Shown: positions 26,264-36,550 of the stretch, piece after piece
Layout: the number at the start of each line of letters is the position of its first letter
Position numbering within the stretch: the first letter of the stretch is position 1
Assembly (NCBI GenBank): GCA_018993265.1
Contig: JAGKSW010000181.1
Coordinates: forward strand, 1 to 54,221
Length of the DNA: 54,221 bases
Source: Nostoc sp. TH1S01
Lineage (GTDB): Bacteria > Cyanobacteriota > Cyanobacteriia > Cyanobacteriales > Nostocaceae
Direction: 5' to 3'
Position numbers and translations under genes: made by a program
Notes under the pieces: model-generated
Database searches by the model: none
What the model saw: only the letters and a program-made list of their open reading frames with translations
What the model was told of the DNA's origin: nothing

Positions 26264-27331
26264 ATGTATTCCACTCTTGAGAGAAAATATCAACGTATCC
26301 AAAAAGAGCTAATGGCAGGAGCGATCGCTCTTGGCGGTGTCTTTTTAATTGGCACTTTATGGTACAAATTAGTTGAAGGCTGGTCATGGGAAGATGCCGC
26401 CTACATGACCGTAATTACCTTGGCCACCGTGGGATACGGAGAAACACACCCCCTCGGCAGTCGCGGACGCTTGTTTACCATTGCCCTGATTTTATTGGGC
26501 GTAATTAATATTGGTTACATTGTCAATCGATTTACAGAAGCCATCATCGAAGGCTACTTTCAAGAAGGAATTCGGCTACGACAACAGAGGCGCTTAATGG
26601 AATCCTTGACCGAACATTATATTATTTGTGGATTTAGTCGCACTGGTCGGCAAATTGCCAGAGAATTTCGAGCGGAAGGCGTACCTTTTGTAGTCATAGA
26701 TTCGGAGTTTGAATCTGTCCAAAGGGCGCAAGGAGAAGGTTATATAGTATACCAAGGTGATGCTACTTTAGATGATACGCTGTTCCATGTAGGGATTGAA
26801 AGAGCGATTTGTATAGTTGCTGCCCTACCTTCGGATGCGGAAAACTTATATACAGTATTATCAGCAAAAACATTAAATCCAAGTATTCGGGCGATCGCTC
26901 GTGCTAGTACAGAAGAAGCGTTACAAAAATTACAGCGTGGTGGAGCAGATGCAGTAATTTCACCGTACATTACCGGGGGGAAGCGGATGGCCGCAGCCGC
27001 ATTGAGACCGCAAGTATTAGATTTTGTCGATGGTATTCTTTCGGGTGCAGACCGACAGTTGTATATGGAAGAATTTTTACTCGATCCTAGTTTATCTCCC
27101 TTTGTCGGACAAACATTGCAAAAAGCCAAATTGCGATCGCAAACTGGTGCGTTAGTCTTAGCCATTCGCCGCATTGATGGTAATCTTATCGGCGGCCCCA
27201 CTGGCGACACAATATTAATGCCTGGAGATACCCTGATTTGTATGGGGACAGCAGAACAGTTGCGTAGTCTGAATCAAGTTCTGGTTCCAATTGGTTCGCA
27301 AAAATTACGCAAACCGAAAAATCAATGGTAG
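26264..27331 (+). CDS. Potassium channel with RCK/TrkA domain
   Basis: This 355-residue protein has two membrane segments (about 17-38 and 68-90) around a pore loop with the K+ selectivity filter TVGYGE, as in MthK/Kch channels. A TrkA-N (RCK) domain follows (about 112-230, IICGFSRTGRQIAREF and FVVIDSEF for nucleotide or ion binding), then a TrkA-C domain (about 255-340). It would gate potassium flux at the inner membrane. ATG at 26264. No operon partner. Confidence 0.92.
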   Translation: MYSTLERKYQRIQKELMAGAIALGGVFLIGTLWYKLVEGWSWEDAAYMTVITLATVGYGETHPLGSRGRLFTIALILLGVINIGYIVNRFTEAIIEGYFQEGIRLRQQRRLMESLTEHYIICGFSRTGRQIAREFRAEGVPFVVIDSEFESVQRAQGEGYIVYQGDATLDDTLFHVGIERAICIVAALPSDAENLYTVLSAKTLNPSIRAIARASTEEALQKLQRGGADAVISPYITGGKRMAAAALRPQVLDFVDGILSGADRQLYMEEFLLDPSLSPFVGQTLQKAKLRSQTGALVLAIRRIDGNLIGGPTGDTILMPGDTLICMGTAEQLRSLNQVLVPIGSQKLRKPKNQW

Positions 27332-27481
27332 GTAATAGGTTATGGGGGGCAGAGGTGCAATTTGGGATAGCGATCGCTATTTTCTTCCCCTAAACTGCTA
27401 TCCTTGCAAAAATAGTAAATATTCACCCAAACTTACTTCTACTCTAGCTTCTCACAAGAAAGTGCTAAATACTGCGAAATA

Positions 27482-27526
27482 CTAGCCTCTAACCCCTAGT
27501 CCCTAGCCTCTAGCCCCTAACCCCTC
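27482..27526. repeat. Degenerate heptamers (CTAGCCC/CTAACCC type)
   Basis: A run of CTAGCCTCTAACCCCTAGTC-like units between the K+ channel and glcD, of the same family as 21160-21215. Confidence 0.8.
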
Positions 27527-27559
27527 CTTCATCCAGCCGAGTCATCTACCTAAAACCCT

Positions 27560-29032
27560 ATGCTTACCCAAGATAAACAACAACGTAATTGGCAACCTAT
27601 CATCAAAGCATTTGAGGCTGTCCTTGGTAAAAACGGTGTAGTTCAACGCCGCGAAGAATTGATTACCTATGAGTGTGATGGTTTGACTAGCTATCGTCAA
27701 CGTCCGGCTGTGGCTGTATTACCCAGAACCACAGAACAAGTCGCGGCGGTGGTGAAAATCTGTAATCAGTATTCTGTACCTTTTATCGCCCGCGGTTCCG
27801 GCACAGGTTTATCCGGTGGTGCTTTACCACTTGAAGATTCTGTATTAATTGTCACTTCATTAATGCGGCAAATCCTCAGCGTCGATTTAGAAAACCAACG
27901 CATTGTTGTACAGCCAGGAGTAATTAATAGTTGGGTAACGCAAACAGTTAGTGGTGCCGGATTTTATTATGCGCCAGATCCTTCCAGCCAAATTATCTGT
28001 TCAATTGGCGGCAATGTCGCCGAAAACTCTGGTGGGGTGCATTGTTTGAAATATGGTGTCACCACTAATCACGTTTTTGGGTTAAAAATTGTCACCCCAG
28101 AAGGAGAAATTGTTGATTTAGGCGGACAAATACCAGAAACACCCGGATATGATTTTACAGGTATATTTGTGGGTTCTGAGGGTACGTTAGGAATCGCCAC
28201 AGAAATTACCCTCAGAATTCTTAAAAGTGCCGAATCAATTTGTGTATTATTGGCAGACTTTACAAGTGTAGAAGCTGCGGGGGCCAGTGTTTCTGATATC
28301 ATCAGCGCCGGGATAATTCCTGGTGGCATGGAAATGATGGATAACCTCAGCATTAATGCTGTTGAGGATGTTGTCGCAACTAATTGTTATCCGCGAGATG
28401 CAACTGCTATTTTGCTAGTAGAAATTGATGGTTTAGAAGTAGAAGTTGCAGTACTTAAACAACGAATTACCGAAATTTGCCAACAAAATGGCGCAAGGAA
28501 TGTCACTGCCGCTACTGACCCAGAAACACGCTTAAAATTGTGGAAAGGACGAAAAGCGGCCTTTGCTGCCGCTGGACATTTAAGCCCCGATTATTATGTA
28601 CAAGACGGCGTGATTCCTCGTACTCAATTGCCTTATGTTTTGCAAGAAATTGAAAACTTAAGTCAAAAATTTGGTTATAAAATTGCTAACGTCTTTCATG
28701 CTGGTGATGGCAATCTCCACCCCTTAGTGCTTTATGATAATTCTGTCCCTGGTGCATTAGAAAAAGTTGAAGAATTGGGCGGAGAAATTCTCAAGCTTTG
28801 TGTAAAAGTGGGTGGTAGCCTTTCTGGTGAACATGGCATTGGTTCAGATAAAAAATGTTATATGCCAGAAATGTTTAACAGTGTCGATTTAGAAACAATG
28901 CAATGGGTGAGACAAGTATTTAATCCCCAAGGTTTAGCCAACCCAGAGAAAATCTTCCCCACACCCCGCACCTGTGGCGAAGCGGCAAAGGCTATGAATT
29001 ACAAGCAGCTTGAAGGCGTGGAAAGATATTAA
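27560..29032 (+). CDS. glcD: Glycolate oxidase subunit GlcD (FAD-linked)
   Basis: This 490-residue FAD oxidase/dehydrogenase belongs to the GlcD/D-lactate family and takes part in photorespiratory glycolate oxidation. The FAD_binding_4 region (about 50-190) has FIARGSGTGLSGGALP and GGNVAENSGGVHCLKYG. The C-terminal cap has FHAGDGNLHPLVLYD with catalytic-site His residues, and GGSLSGEHGIGSDKK. No glcE/glcF follows, so the partner subunits lie elsewhere. The length fits GlcD. Confidence 0.9.
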   Translation: MLTQDKQQRNWQPIIKAFEAVLGKNGVVQRREELITYECDGLTSYRQRPAVAVLPRTTEQVAAVVKICNQYSVPFIARGSGTGLSGGALPLEDSVLIVTSLMRQILSVDLENQRIVVQPGVINSWVTQTVSGAGFYYAPDPSSQIICSIGGNVAENSGGVHCLKYGVTTNHVFGLKIVTPEGEIVDLGGQIPETPGYDFTGIFVGSEGTLGIATEITLRILKSAESICVLLADFTSVEAAGASVSDIISAGIIPGGMEMMDNLSINAVEDVVATNCYPRDATAILLVEIDGLEVEVAVLKQRITEICQQNGARNVTAATDPETRLKLWKGRKAAFAAAGHLSPDYYVQDGVIPRTQLPYVLQEIENLSQKFGYKIANVFHAGDGNLHPLVLYDNSVPGALEKVEELGGEILKLCVKVGGSLSGEHGIGSDKKCYMPEMFNSVDLETMQWVRQVFNPQGLANPEKIFPTPRTCGEAAKAMNYKQLEGVERY

Positions 29033-29095
29033 GAAATGTATTTGTACACGTAGGTAGATTTAAACTTCACAGCTTGTCAAACTGACCAACCCTTC

Positions 29096-29302
29096 GGGCA
29101 GAGAACAGGGAAGAGGGAACAGGCAACAGCTTTGATAACCTGCCCGAATATTAGGTTTAAATCGCCTAAATTTATTTATGAAAAGAGGTAAGAAAATTTC
29201 TGTCGAGACAAGTAGTGCAAGAAAAAATACGTCCTGATACAAATACCAATTATTTAGTTATGGGGATTTCGCGGTTCTCTGTTGCCCGTTCCCTGTTCCC
29301 TT
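29096..29302. repeat. TTCCCTG-type repeats in inverted orientation
   Basis: GGGAACAGG-type units near 29096-29123 and TTCCCTGTTCCC units near 29275-29302 lie in inverse orientation between glcD and the NUDIX gene. They could pair. Non-coding spacer repeats common in this genome type. Confidence 0.6.
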
Positions 29303-29309
29303 TTAATTG

Positions 29310-29825
29310 TCAAATTTGTGTTGCATAAAATATTTGCACAAGTTTGAGCAAGTCACTTTTGGCAGGTTCACCATGATGCAACCATTTTATTAAATCATGA
29401 GGATATAACCAAAGGCTCTCAACAAAATCATTTTTATTGTAATCAGGTTCATAATTTAATTCAATTTCATAAACTTTCATAAAAGCAGATACGTTATGTT
29501 GATGTGGCGTTAGATATCCTAATAAACGAAATTTAACCTGATTTAACTCTAAGTTCAATTCTTCATTAAGTTCACGTCGCAAAGCCTCTTCATAATTTTC
29601 TCCGCTTTCAACATGACCTCCCATACTCACATCAAGGCAAAGAGGAAAAATCCGTTTTTCTGCTGAACGTCGAGGTATCCATAGCTGACTTAATGAGTTA
29701 ATAACAAAAGCATTAACAACTCTAAAATTGCATAGTCCTTGACTATATATTTCTGAACGTCTTTTCTTGCCAATAATGCAATCTCTCTCATCTACAATAT
29801 CAAGTAACTCATCATCTTGGAGCAT
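29310..29825 (-). CDS. NUDIX hydrolase
   Basis: This 171-residue protein has a complete Nudix box with glycines GGH, the first Glu in VESGE, and RRELNEEL at about 76-97. The opening DDELLDIVDERDCIIGKKRR is like isopentenyl-diphosphate isomerase-type NUDIX proteins (IDI/YfcD), but the substrate is not decidable. Isolated gene, minus strand; convergent to glcD. Confidence 0.88.
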   Translation of the reverse strand: MLQDDELLDIVDERDCIIGKKRRSEIYSQGLCNFRVVNAFVINSLSQLWIPRRSAEKRIFPLCLDVSMGGHVESGENYEEALRRELNEELNLELNQVKFRLLGYLTPHQHNVSAFMKVYEIELNYEPDYNKNDFVESLWLYPHDLIKWLHHGEPAKSDLLKLVQIFYATQI

Positions 29826-29959
29826 AATAAAATTCCTCTATTAATTTTGGCGTGTAACAAACTTCAAATTAAATCGCTAAATTGAAGTAATATTATCCGG
29901 GAGATGTTAAATTATTTTGTATTTATAAGTGTCCTTTTCAAACGCAGTCAAACCTACTG

Positions 29960-31219
29960 ATGAATCGGTTGGACAAACATTGGATTATTAACTTAATAGT
30001 TTTAGAATTTATACTTTGTTTAACAGTATTTTCTCTACCTTCTTTTTCATTTTATTCTCAACCAAATAGCCAACAAATTGTTACAGAAATTCGTGGTGTT
30101 TGGATAACTAATGTTGCTAGTGGTGTTCTCTTTATTCCTTGGGGAATTGACCGTGCTATAAATCAATTATCTACACTGCATTTTAATACGATTTATCCTG
30201 TGGTTTGGAATCGAGGGAATACTTTTTACAAAAGTAAGGTTGCCAAAAATATTATTGGTGAAGAAACGGAACCTGTACTCAACTTTATGCACGGTGGACA
30301 GGATGTTTTAGCAAAAATAATTAAGCTTGCTAAACCAAAAGGTCTGACTGTGATTCCGTGGTTTGAATATGGTTTTATGACACCACCAAATTCTGAGTTA
30401 GCCAAACTTTATCCTAATTGGTTGACTGTTGGGCAAGCAGGTGTCAATTCTGTGAAGGAAATTTTACCGGAAGATGTTAACAATGGGGCAGCAACTAAGC
30501 AAGCTTGGTTAAATCCTCTACATCCAGAAGTTCAAGAGTTTATTTTAGGACTCATTTTGGAAGTTGTGAGTAATTACAATGTAGATGGCATTCAACTTGA
30601 TGACCATTTTGGAATGCCAGTACAATTCGGTTACGATCGCTTCACTGTCGAACTCTACAAACAAGAACATCAAGGCAAAAGTCCGCCCACTGACTCGTTT
30701 AACCCAGAATGGATGCGTTGGCGTGCTGACAAAATTACTGCGTTCATGGGGAGAATCTATCGCAGTATTAAAGAAATTGAACCGAATGCGAAATTATCTC
30801 TGTCTCCCAACGCCCAAGCTTTTGCTTATAAATACTATCTGCAAGATTGGGAATCTTGGGTAAAAAACGGTTGGGTAGATGAGTTGGTGTTGCAAGTATA
30901 CCGTCATAACCAAAATAGTTTTAAAGCAGAACTAGAACAATCAGCAGTGAAATTAGCCCAAACAAAAATTCCGGTAGTGATTGGGATCTCGACCGGAACT
31001 TTACGCAATCCGGTGAGAATTTCTCAAATTAAAGAACAAATTGATATGGTACGCGATCGCTCTTTTTCTGGTATCTCTTTTTTCTATTGGGAAAGTTTAT
31101 GGGGTTACATCGCACCCGAAACACCTCACAAACGCCGCAAGGTGTTCCAAGAACTGTTTAACACCAAAGCCATCCGGCCATTTCCTATTGATGAAACAGG
31201 TAGTAAGTTGAGGTTGTGA
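29960..31219 (+). CDS. GH10-like (PF02638-type) secreted glycoside hydrolase
   Basis: This 419-residue protein has an N-terminal signal or anchor segment (LIVLEFILCLTVFSLPSFSF) and a TIM-barrel-like body starting EIRGVWITNVASGVLFIPWG, with GLTVIPWFEYGFMTPPNSEL, NVDGIQLDDHFGMP and SFFYWESLWGY. This is the cyanobacterial 'family 10 glycosylhydrolase' type related to bacterial YngK/DUF187 proteins thought to act on the cell envelope. Activity is not proven from sequence. Confidence 0.85.
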   Translation: MNRLDKHWIINLIVLEFILCLTVFSLPSFSFYSQPNSQQIVTEIRGVWITNVASGVLFIPWGIDRAINQLSTLHFNTIYPVVWNRGNTFYKSKVAKNIIGEETEPVLNFMHGGQDVLAKIIKLAKPKGLTVIPWFEYGFMTPPNSELAKLYPNWLTVGQAGVNSVKEILPEDVNNGAATKQAWLNPLHPEVQEFILGLILEVVSNYNVDGIQLDDHFGMPVQFGYDRFTVELYKQEHQGKSPPTDSFNPEWMRWRADKITAFMGRIYRSIKEIEPNAKLSLSPNAQAFAYKYYLQDWESWVKNGWVDELVLQVYRHNQNSFKAELEQSAVKLAQTKIPVVIGISTGTLRNPVRISQIKEQIDMVRDRSFSGISFFYWESLWGYIAPETPHKRRKVFQELFNTKAIRPFPIDETGSKLRL

Positions 31220-31349
31220 TTTGGGGGAGTGGGAGAGAAAAACTATTGACCAAGGACAAATGACCATTGACCCTTAACCAGATTTGAACTTTTTTGATTT
31301 TTCTCGCACTGTATAGTAATCTCTACCGTGCTTTACTAGCGAAAATTTC

Positions 31350-31919
31350 ATGTTCTTCACATCTACTAAAACTCAATTTAGTTTTATATTCCAGTGGGCG
31401 ATCGCTACTGTGGGCGGTTTTTTGGTGAGTTTGTGCTGGATTGAAGTCGGGGAAAAGCCAGATGTGGGGGTGGCGCAAGCTTCTTTGGGCGGTTTGGCGA
31501 TCGCATTTCCCCAAAGTTTACTCATCCGCCATCATATATTGTCTGGGCGCTGGGTGTTAGCTACTTTGTTGGCATGGGCGACAATCACGGCTTTGGGTGT
31601 GGGTGCTGTGGGTTGGATTGTCCCAAATACACAAACTTTTTCCCTAAGATTAATTTGGGGGACAACTTTCGGTGCAGTTGGTGGCTTTATAATTGGATTG
31701 GCGCAGTGGACAGCTATCCGCAAGTCTGTAGCTTCGTCATGGCGATGGATATTTATTAGTGCAGTAAGTTGGGCGATCGCTGTACCCATTGGTGCAATTG
31801 TGGGAATAGTTTTACTCCGCTTAACGCGGTTGTTTTTAGGTGAAGTTGTTGGTCTAGCTATTTCTTGGATTTTTGTCGCCATCTTCACGGGGATCAACGC
31901 TTACCGACTATTGCGATAA
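31350..31919 (+). CDS. Multi-pass membrane hypothetical protein
   Basis: This 189-residue protein has about five hydrophobic segments, including WAIATVGGFLVSLCW, ATLLAWATITALGVGAVGWI, TTFGAVGGFIIGLAQW and SAVSWAIAVPIGAIVGIVLL. I do not recognise the family; similar Gly-rich membrane proteins are frequent in cyanobacteria. Coding character and start context are acceptable. Confidence 0.7.
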   Translation: MFFTSTKTQFSFIFQWAIATVGGFLVSLCWIEVGEKPDVGVAQASLGGLAIAFPQSLLIRHHILSGRWVLATLLAWATITALGVGAVGWIVPNTQTFSLRLIWGTTFGAVGGFIIGLAQWTAIRKSVASSWRWIFISAVSWAIAVPIGAIVGIVLLRLTRLFLGEVVGLAISWIFVAIFTGINAYRLLR

Positions 31920-32319
31920 TTTTTCATCACAAATAAAGTTCAAATCATCCTGCCATGTTTTGTTAGCATCATGCTAGTTGCTTTATAGATTAAAATAATG
32001 TTAAGAAATGTAATGTTTAGCAAAGATTGCTTTTGAGTATACTGAAATATATGCAACAATCTTAAATCATTCTTCATAAAAAATGTTCAAGAAATTTGCA
32101 TCTGATTGCAAATGTACTCTTACCTTCAAGGAGATATATTTGTTGAGTTGACTGCTATTAAGTTTCCGATATTTCTGATAAGAATAAAAAAAGATCCAAA
32201 TATCAGTCGAGCAAAGACCGACAATGCTTTGCTGTAAGCGCAAAAAAGCATTTTTCATTACTTAGCATCATCAGGGGTTGCGCTTAGAGGAGTCATTAAT
32301 AGCAGACAGGGACTCTCCC
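31920..32319. other. AT-rich intergenic region
   Basis: Four hundred bases upstream of the histidine kinase start. Antisense frames here are short and patternless. No RNA gene or repeat recognised; it presumably carries the kinase promoter. Confidence 0.4.
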
Positions 32320-34545
32320 ATGAATATAAATCCGGGTGAATCAACCGTTGAGTTGAAACAACAATTGCATTCTCAGATTCTTTTTGACCCAGAATTAGCA
32401 AAACACAGTAGTAGTGAACAGTTTTTACTGAGCATCTATAATTCTGTGCAGACATCTATATTTATAGTAGATGTTCTAGAAGATGGAGATTTTCGCTACG
32501 TAGCTCTAAATCCCACCCATGAGCGATGGATCGGCATTAGTTCCGAGAATCTCAAAGGAAAAAAACCAGAAGATATTCTCTCGCCTGTTGATGCGGCAAA
32601 TGTGCGTCAGCATTATGCTGACTGTGTGCAGTTTGGTAAAACCATTTCCTACGAACAATGCTTGCAATTTCAAGGAGTGGCGACTTGGTGGAGTACCACA
32701 TTAACACCATTGCGAGATGCAAACTCTCGAATTTATCGACTAATTGGCACAAGTAGTAATATCACTCCAGTGAAGCAGGTAGCCCAAGCAAAAGAAATTC
32801 AAACAGCCCAAGAGCAACTCCTAGAAGCGATCGCCCAATGGATTCGAGAATCTTTAGACTTAGATACATTGCTGCATCAACTTGTCAAAGAAGTGCGCCA
32901 TTGTTTGGGTTGCGATCGCATTTTGGTTTACTCTCTCCAACCAGACGAGACTAGCGTAGTCATTGCCGAATCGACAGTCACCACCAATTCTTGTTTAGGG
33001 CAGAAATTCCCCGACCCTAGCTTAATTGGCAAATATCAAGAACGCAGTGGACGTGGTTGTATTCAAATTATTGAAGATATTTATACAGCAGATTTAAATG
33101 CCGATCAAGTTAATTTACTGGAATCTTGGCCAGTCAGAGCGAATTTAGTTGTACCAATTTGGTCACAGCAGCAATTGTGGGGGTTAATCACCGCCCAGCA
33201 TTGTCATCAACCCCATCAATGGCAAGAAATCGAAATTGACTTACTCAAACAACTAGCAACCCAAATTGGCATAGCAGTTCACCAAGCCAAACTGCAAGAA
33301 CAAGTACAGCATTTGCAAACCCAGCTAGAACTGCAAAAACAGCAAGCACAAAACTTTCAAACACTGGTGCGTCGCATTACCGAACAAATCCGCGATCATC
33401 AATCTGCGAACCAGGTAATGCAAACCGCCACTCAAGAACTGACTCAGTTATTCCAACTCCAGTCTTGTTACATTGAAACTTACAATGCTGGTGGTAGTGA
33501 AACAACCGTTACCTACGAATACACAACTACCACACCAAAATACCAAGGATTGACGCGCAAAATTGCCGACTTGCCAGAAGTTTATCAACCATTGTTAGCA
33601 AAACAGCATTGGCAATCTTTAGAAATCGTTCCGGGATGGCACCCGCAATTACGGGTTCTCACCCAGTTAGCTTGCCCAATCTTTGACGACCAAGGCATTT
33701 TGGGTAACTTGTGGCTAAATCGACCAACTCAAGAAATGTTTGATCAACTGGAAATTAGTTTAGTACAGCAAGTAGCTAATGAATGTGCGATCGCCCTTCG
33801 TCAAGCCAAAATTGCATCCACCACTCAGGCACAAATGCAAGCATTAGAACAGCAAGAACGCCGGAAAAACGAATTTTTAAGAAACCTGTCCCACGAACTA
33901 CGCACACCCATAACCAGCATTAGCCTTGCCGCTCAAACCCTCGAAAGTGTGCTGACCCCCGAAGGTATCTTAAATATCGAAATCGTTCCCCAATTATTGC
34001 AGATTTTGCAGAACGAGTGTGGTCGAGAAAGCAAGTTAATCAACGATTTGATGCAGCTTTCTTATCTCGAAGCCGAACCAGATACACCCACATTGATCAG
34101 CATTGATTTACAAACATGGCTACCGCCTATTGTTGAGTCTTTCCGCGACCTTTCCCATTGCCAAAGACAACAATTACACCTCAATATTAATCATCAACTT
34201 CCGCCGCTCGAAACAGACATCACCGATTTCGAGCGGATAGTCACCGAACTTTTAAGCTATGCTTGCAAATACACTCCTTCAGGCGAAGTTATCACCGTGT
34301 CTGCTGATTTTACAGCCGATGCAGTGCAACTCAAGATTAGCAACTCTGGCTTAGAAATTCCCGCTAGTGAAATACCACGAATTTTTGAACCGTTCCATCG
34401 CCTGATGAAAAATGACCCCTGGACATATAGTGGTACAGGATTGGAAATGGCTTTAGTCAAGAAAATGGTCAGGCATTTAGGCGGCTCAATCAATGTCGAG
34501 AGTACCAATCGTCAAACCACCTTCATAATTCAATTTCCTAGATGA
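32320..34545 (+). CDS. PAS-GAF-GAF sensor histidine kinase, divergent ATP site
   Basis: This protein of about 741 residues starts at ATG 32320; a TTG at 32278 is less likely. Domains: PAS (about 37-147), a bilin-type GAF (about 180-320), a second GAF (about 357-497), HisKA with the phosphoacceptor H-box NLSHELRTP near 523, and an HATPase_c domain. The ATPase motifs are eroded: the N-box reads LLSYACKYTP (Asn lost), the G1 box is SNSGLEIP (Asp lost, as in several cyanobacterial kinases) and the G2 box GTGLEMAL. It could be a weak kinase or a phosphatase/scaffold. No response regulator is adjacent. Confidence 0.85.
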   Translation: MNINPGESTVELKQQLHSQILFDPELAKHSSSEQFLLSIYNSVQTSIFIVDVLEDGDFRYVALNPTHERWIGISSENLKGKKPEDILSPVDAANVRQHYADCVQFGKTISYEQCLQFQGVATWWSTTLTPLRDANSRIYRLIGTSSNITPVKQVAQAKEIQTAQEQLLEAIAQWIRESLDLDTLLHQLVKEVRHCLGCDRILVYSLQPDETSVVIAESTVTTNSCLGQKFPDPSLIGKYQERSGRGCIQIIEDIYTADLNADQVNLLESWPVRANLVVPIWSQQQLWGLITAQHCHQPHQWQEIEIDLLKQLATQIGIAVHQAKLQEQVQHLQTQLELQKQQAQNFQTLVRRITEQIRDHQSANQVMQTATQELTQLFQLQSCYIETYNAGGSETTVTYEYTTTTPKYQGLTRKIADLPEVYQPLLAKQHWQSLEIVPGWHPQLRVLTQLACPIFDDQGILGNLWLNRPTQEMFDQLEISLVQQVANECAIALRQAKIASTTQAQMQALEQQERRKNEFLRNLSHELRTPITSISLAAQTLESVLTPEGILNIEIVPQLLQILQNECGRESKLINDLMQLSYLEAEPDTPTLISIDLQTWLPPIVESFRDLSHCQRQQLHLNINHQLPPLETDITDFERIVTELLSYACKYTPSGEVITVSADFTADAVQLKISNSGLEIPASEIPRIFEPFHRLMKNDPWTYSGTGLEMALVKKMVRHLGGSINVESTNRQTTFIIQFPR

Positions 34546-34587
34546 AGCAAGTCCCACCTCGAAATAAATTTCTAGTCTCATAGCGTA

Positions 34588-34673
34588 AGTCCTCTTTAGA
34601 GGACTCAACAAAAAGTTTATTTCAGTCCAGTTAAGTGGACTTTGGCTATAAGCCTGTAACTTTAGTTCTAGGC
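34588..34673. repeat. Three-hairpin dispersed repeat
   Basis: AGTCCTC/GAGGACT (34588-34605, loop TTTA), AGTCCA/TGGACT (34624-34641) and a degenerate GCCTgtAAC/GTTCTAGGC hairpin (34652-34673). I recall the same string of hairpins as a dispersed repeat in Nostocales genomes. Between the kinase and tRNA-Lys. Confidence 0.6.
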
Positions 34674-34844
34674 GGGATACGGTTTCATACTAAGTTGCTT
34701 TCAGAAATAGTATTCCTACTCCTTACTCTCACCCCAAATTACTATCTTCGACTACAACTTGGTATCAACTACACTGTAACCCGCTTCCTGATTAACTTTA
34801 CGTTGGCACAACCATAAAAAATCTGCTATACTTCTTAGGAGTGC

Positions 34845-35322
<478 letters not shown>

Positions 35323-36501
35323 ATGTTGACAATTTCTGGATATCAATTTAGCGAAGCACTTTACAACGGTTTAAGAACACTGGTTTATCGCGGATACCGA
35401 GAAATTGACAACAAACCTGTAGTAATTAAACTTCAGAAAAATCCTTATCCCAGTTTTAGTGAACTGGTGCAGTTTCGCAATCAATATACAATTGCTAAAA
35501 ATTTGCATCAACCTGGAATTATTGAAACTTATAGCCTGGAACCTTATCAGAACGGCTATGCAATAGTAATGGAAGATTTTGGGGGAATTTCTCTCAAAGA
35601 TTATTTCACTTCTAGAAAACCACAATCTACTGGGTTTTTACAAGAGTTTTTAGAAATAGCGATCGCCCTCTGCAATATATTAGATACACTTTACCTTGAT
35701 GGCATCATTCATAAATATATTAAACCCAGCAATATCTTAATTAATCCGACAGCTCAAGAAGTAAAAATAATTGATTTTAGTATTGCATCTTTGTTGCCAA
35801 GGGAAACTCAAACACTGATTAATCTTAATGTTTTAGAAGGAACACTTGCTTATATTTCTCCAGAACAAACTGGCAGAATGAATTGCTTAATTGACTACCG
35901 GACTGATTTTTATTCTTTGGGTGTGACTTTCTATGAATTACTGACAGGAGAATTACCCTTTCAATCAAACGATGTTATGGAATTACTGCATTGTCATATT
36001 GCTAAACAACCTCCAGAAATTAGTAATGCAGCAATTCTCCAGGTGCTTTCAGATATTGTCATGAAGCTGATGGCGAAAAATGTGGAAGACCGCTATCAAA
36101 GTGCATTGGGAATCAAATATGATTTGGAAAATTGTTTAACTCAACTCCAACAAACAAGACAGATTCAGAGTTTCCCAATTGCACAGCGGGATATATGCGA
36201 TCGCTTTACTCTTCCCGAAAAACTATATGGACGCGAACAAGAAGTTAAAACTCTACTAGAAGCTTTTGACCGGGTTGCTAATGGTGCAACGAAAATCATG
36301 TTGGTAGCGGGTTTTTCTGGAATTGGGAAAACGGCGGTTGTGAATGAAGTTCATAAACCAATTGTTAAACAACGTGGTTATTTTATTAAAGGTAAATTTG
36401 ACCAATTCAATCGAAATATTCCCTTTTCGGCATTTGTACAAGCTTTTCGTGATTTAATGGGACAATTACTTACCGAAAGCGATCAACAAGTCCAACAATA
36501 G
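35323..36501 (+). pseudogene. Decayed Ser/Thr kinase-AAA part of an HstK-type hybrid
   Basis: These 392 residues match the N-terminus of the intact hybrid kinase at 48795: a Ser/Thr kinase domain (about 10-265) and the start of the AAA-type ATPase with the P-loop AGFSGIGKTAVVNEV (about 326-340). The frame ends at a TAG (36499). The catalytic loop reads HKYIKPSN where the intact paralogue has HKDIKPAN, so the catalytic Asp is lost. About 3.1 kb present in the paralogue (rest of the AAA and the TPR-like region) is missing at a junction near 36550. The gene is a remnant with a dead kinase. Confidence 0.8.
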
Positions 36502-36550
36502 CAAAATAAAATCATTGAAGCATTAGGAGAAAATGCTCAGGTAATTATTA

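Noticed and set aside
34635-34817. 60-codon frame before tRNA-Lys
   Set aside because: It overlaps the three-hairpin repeat and has no start context or family pattern.
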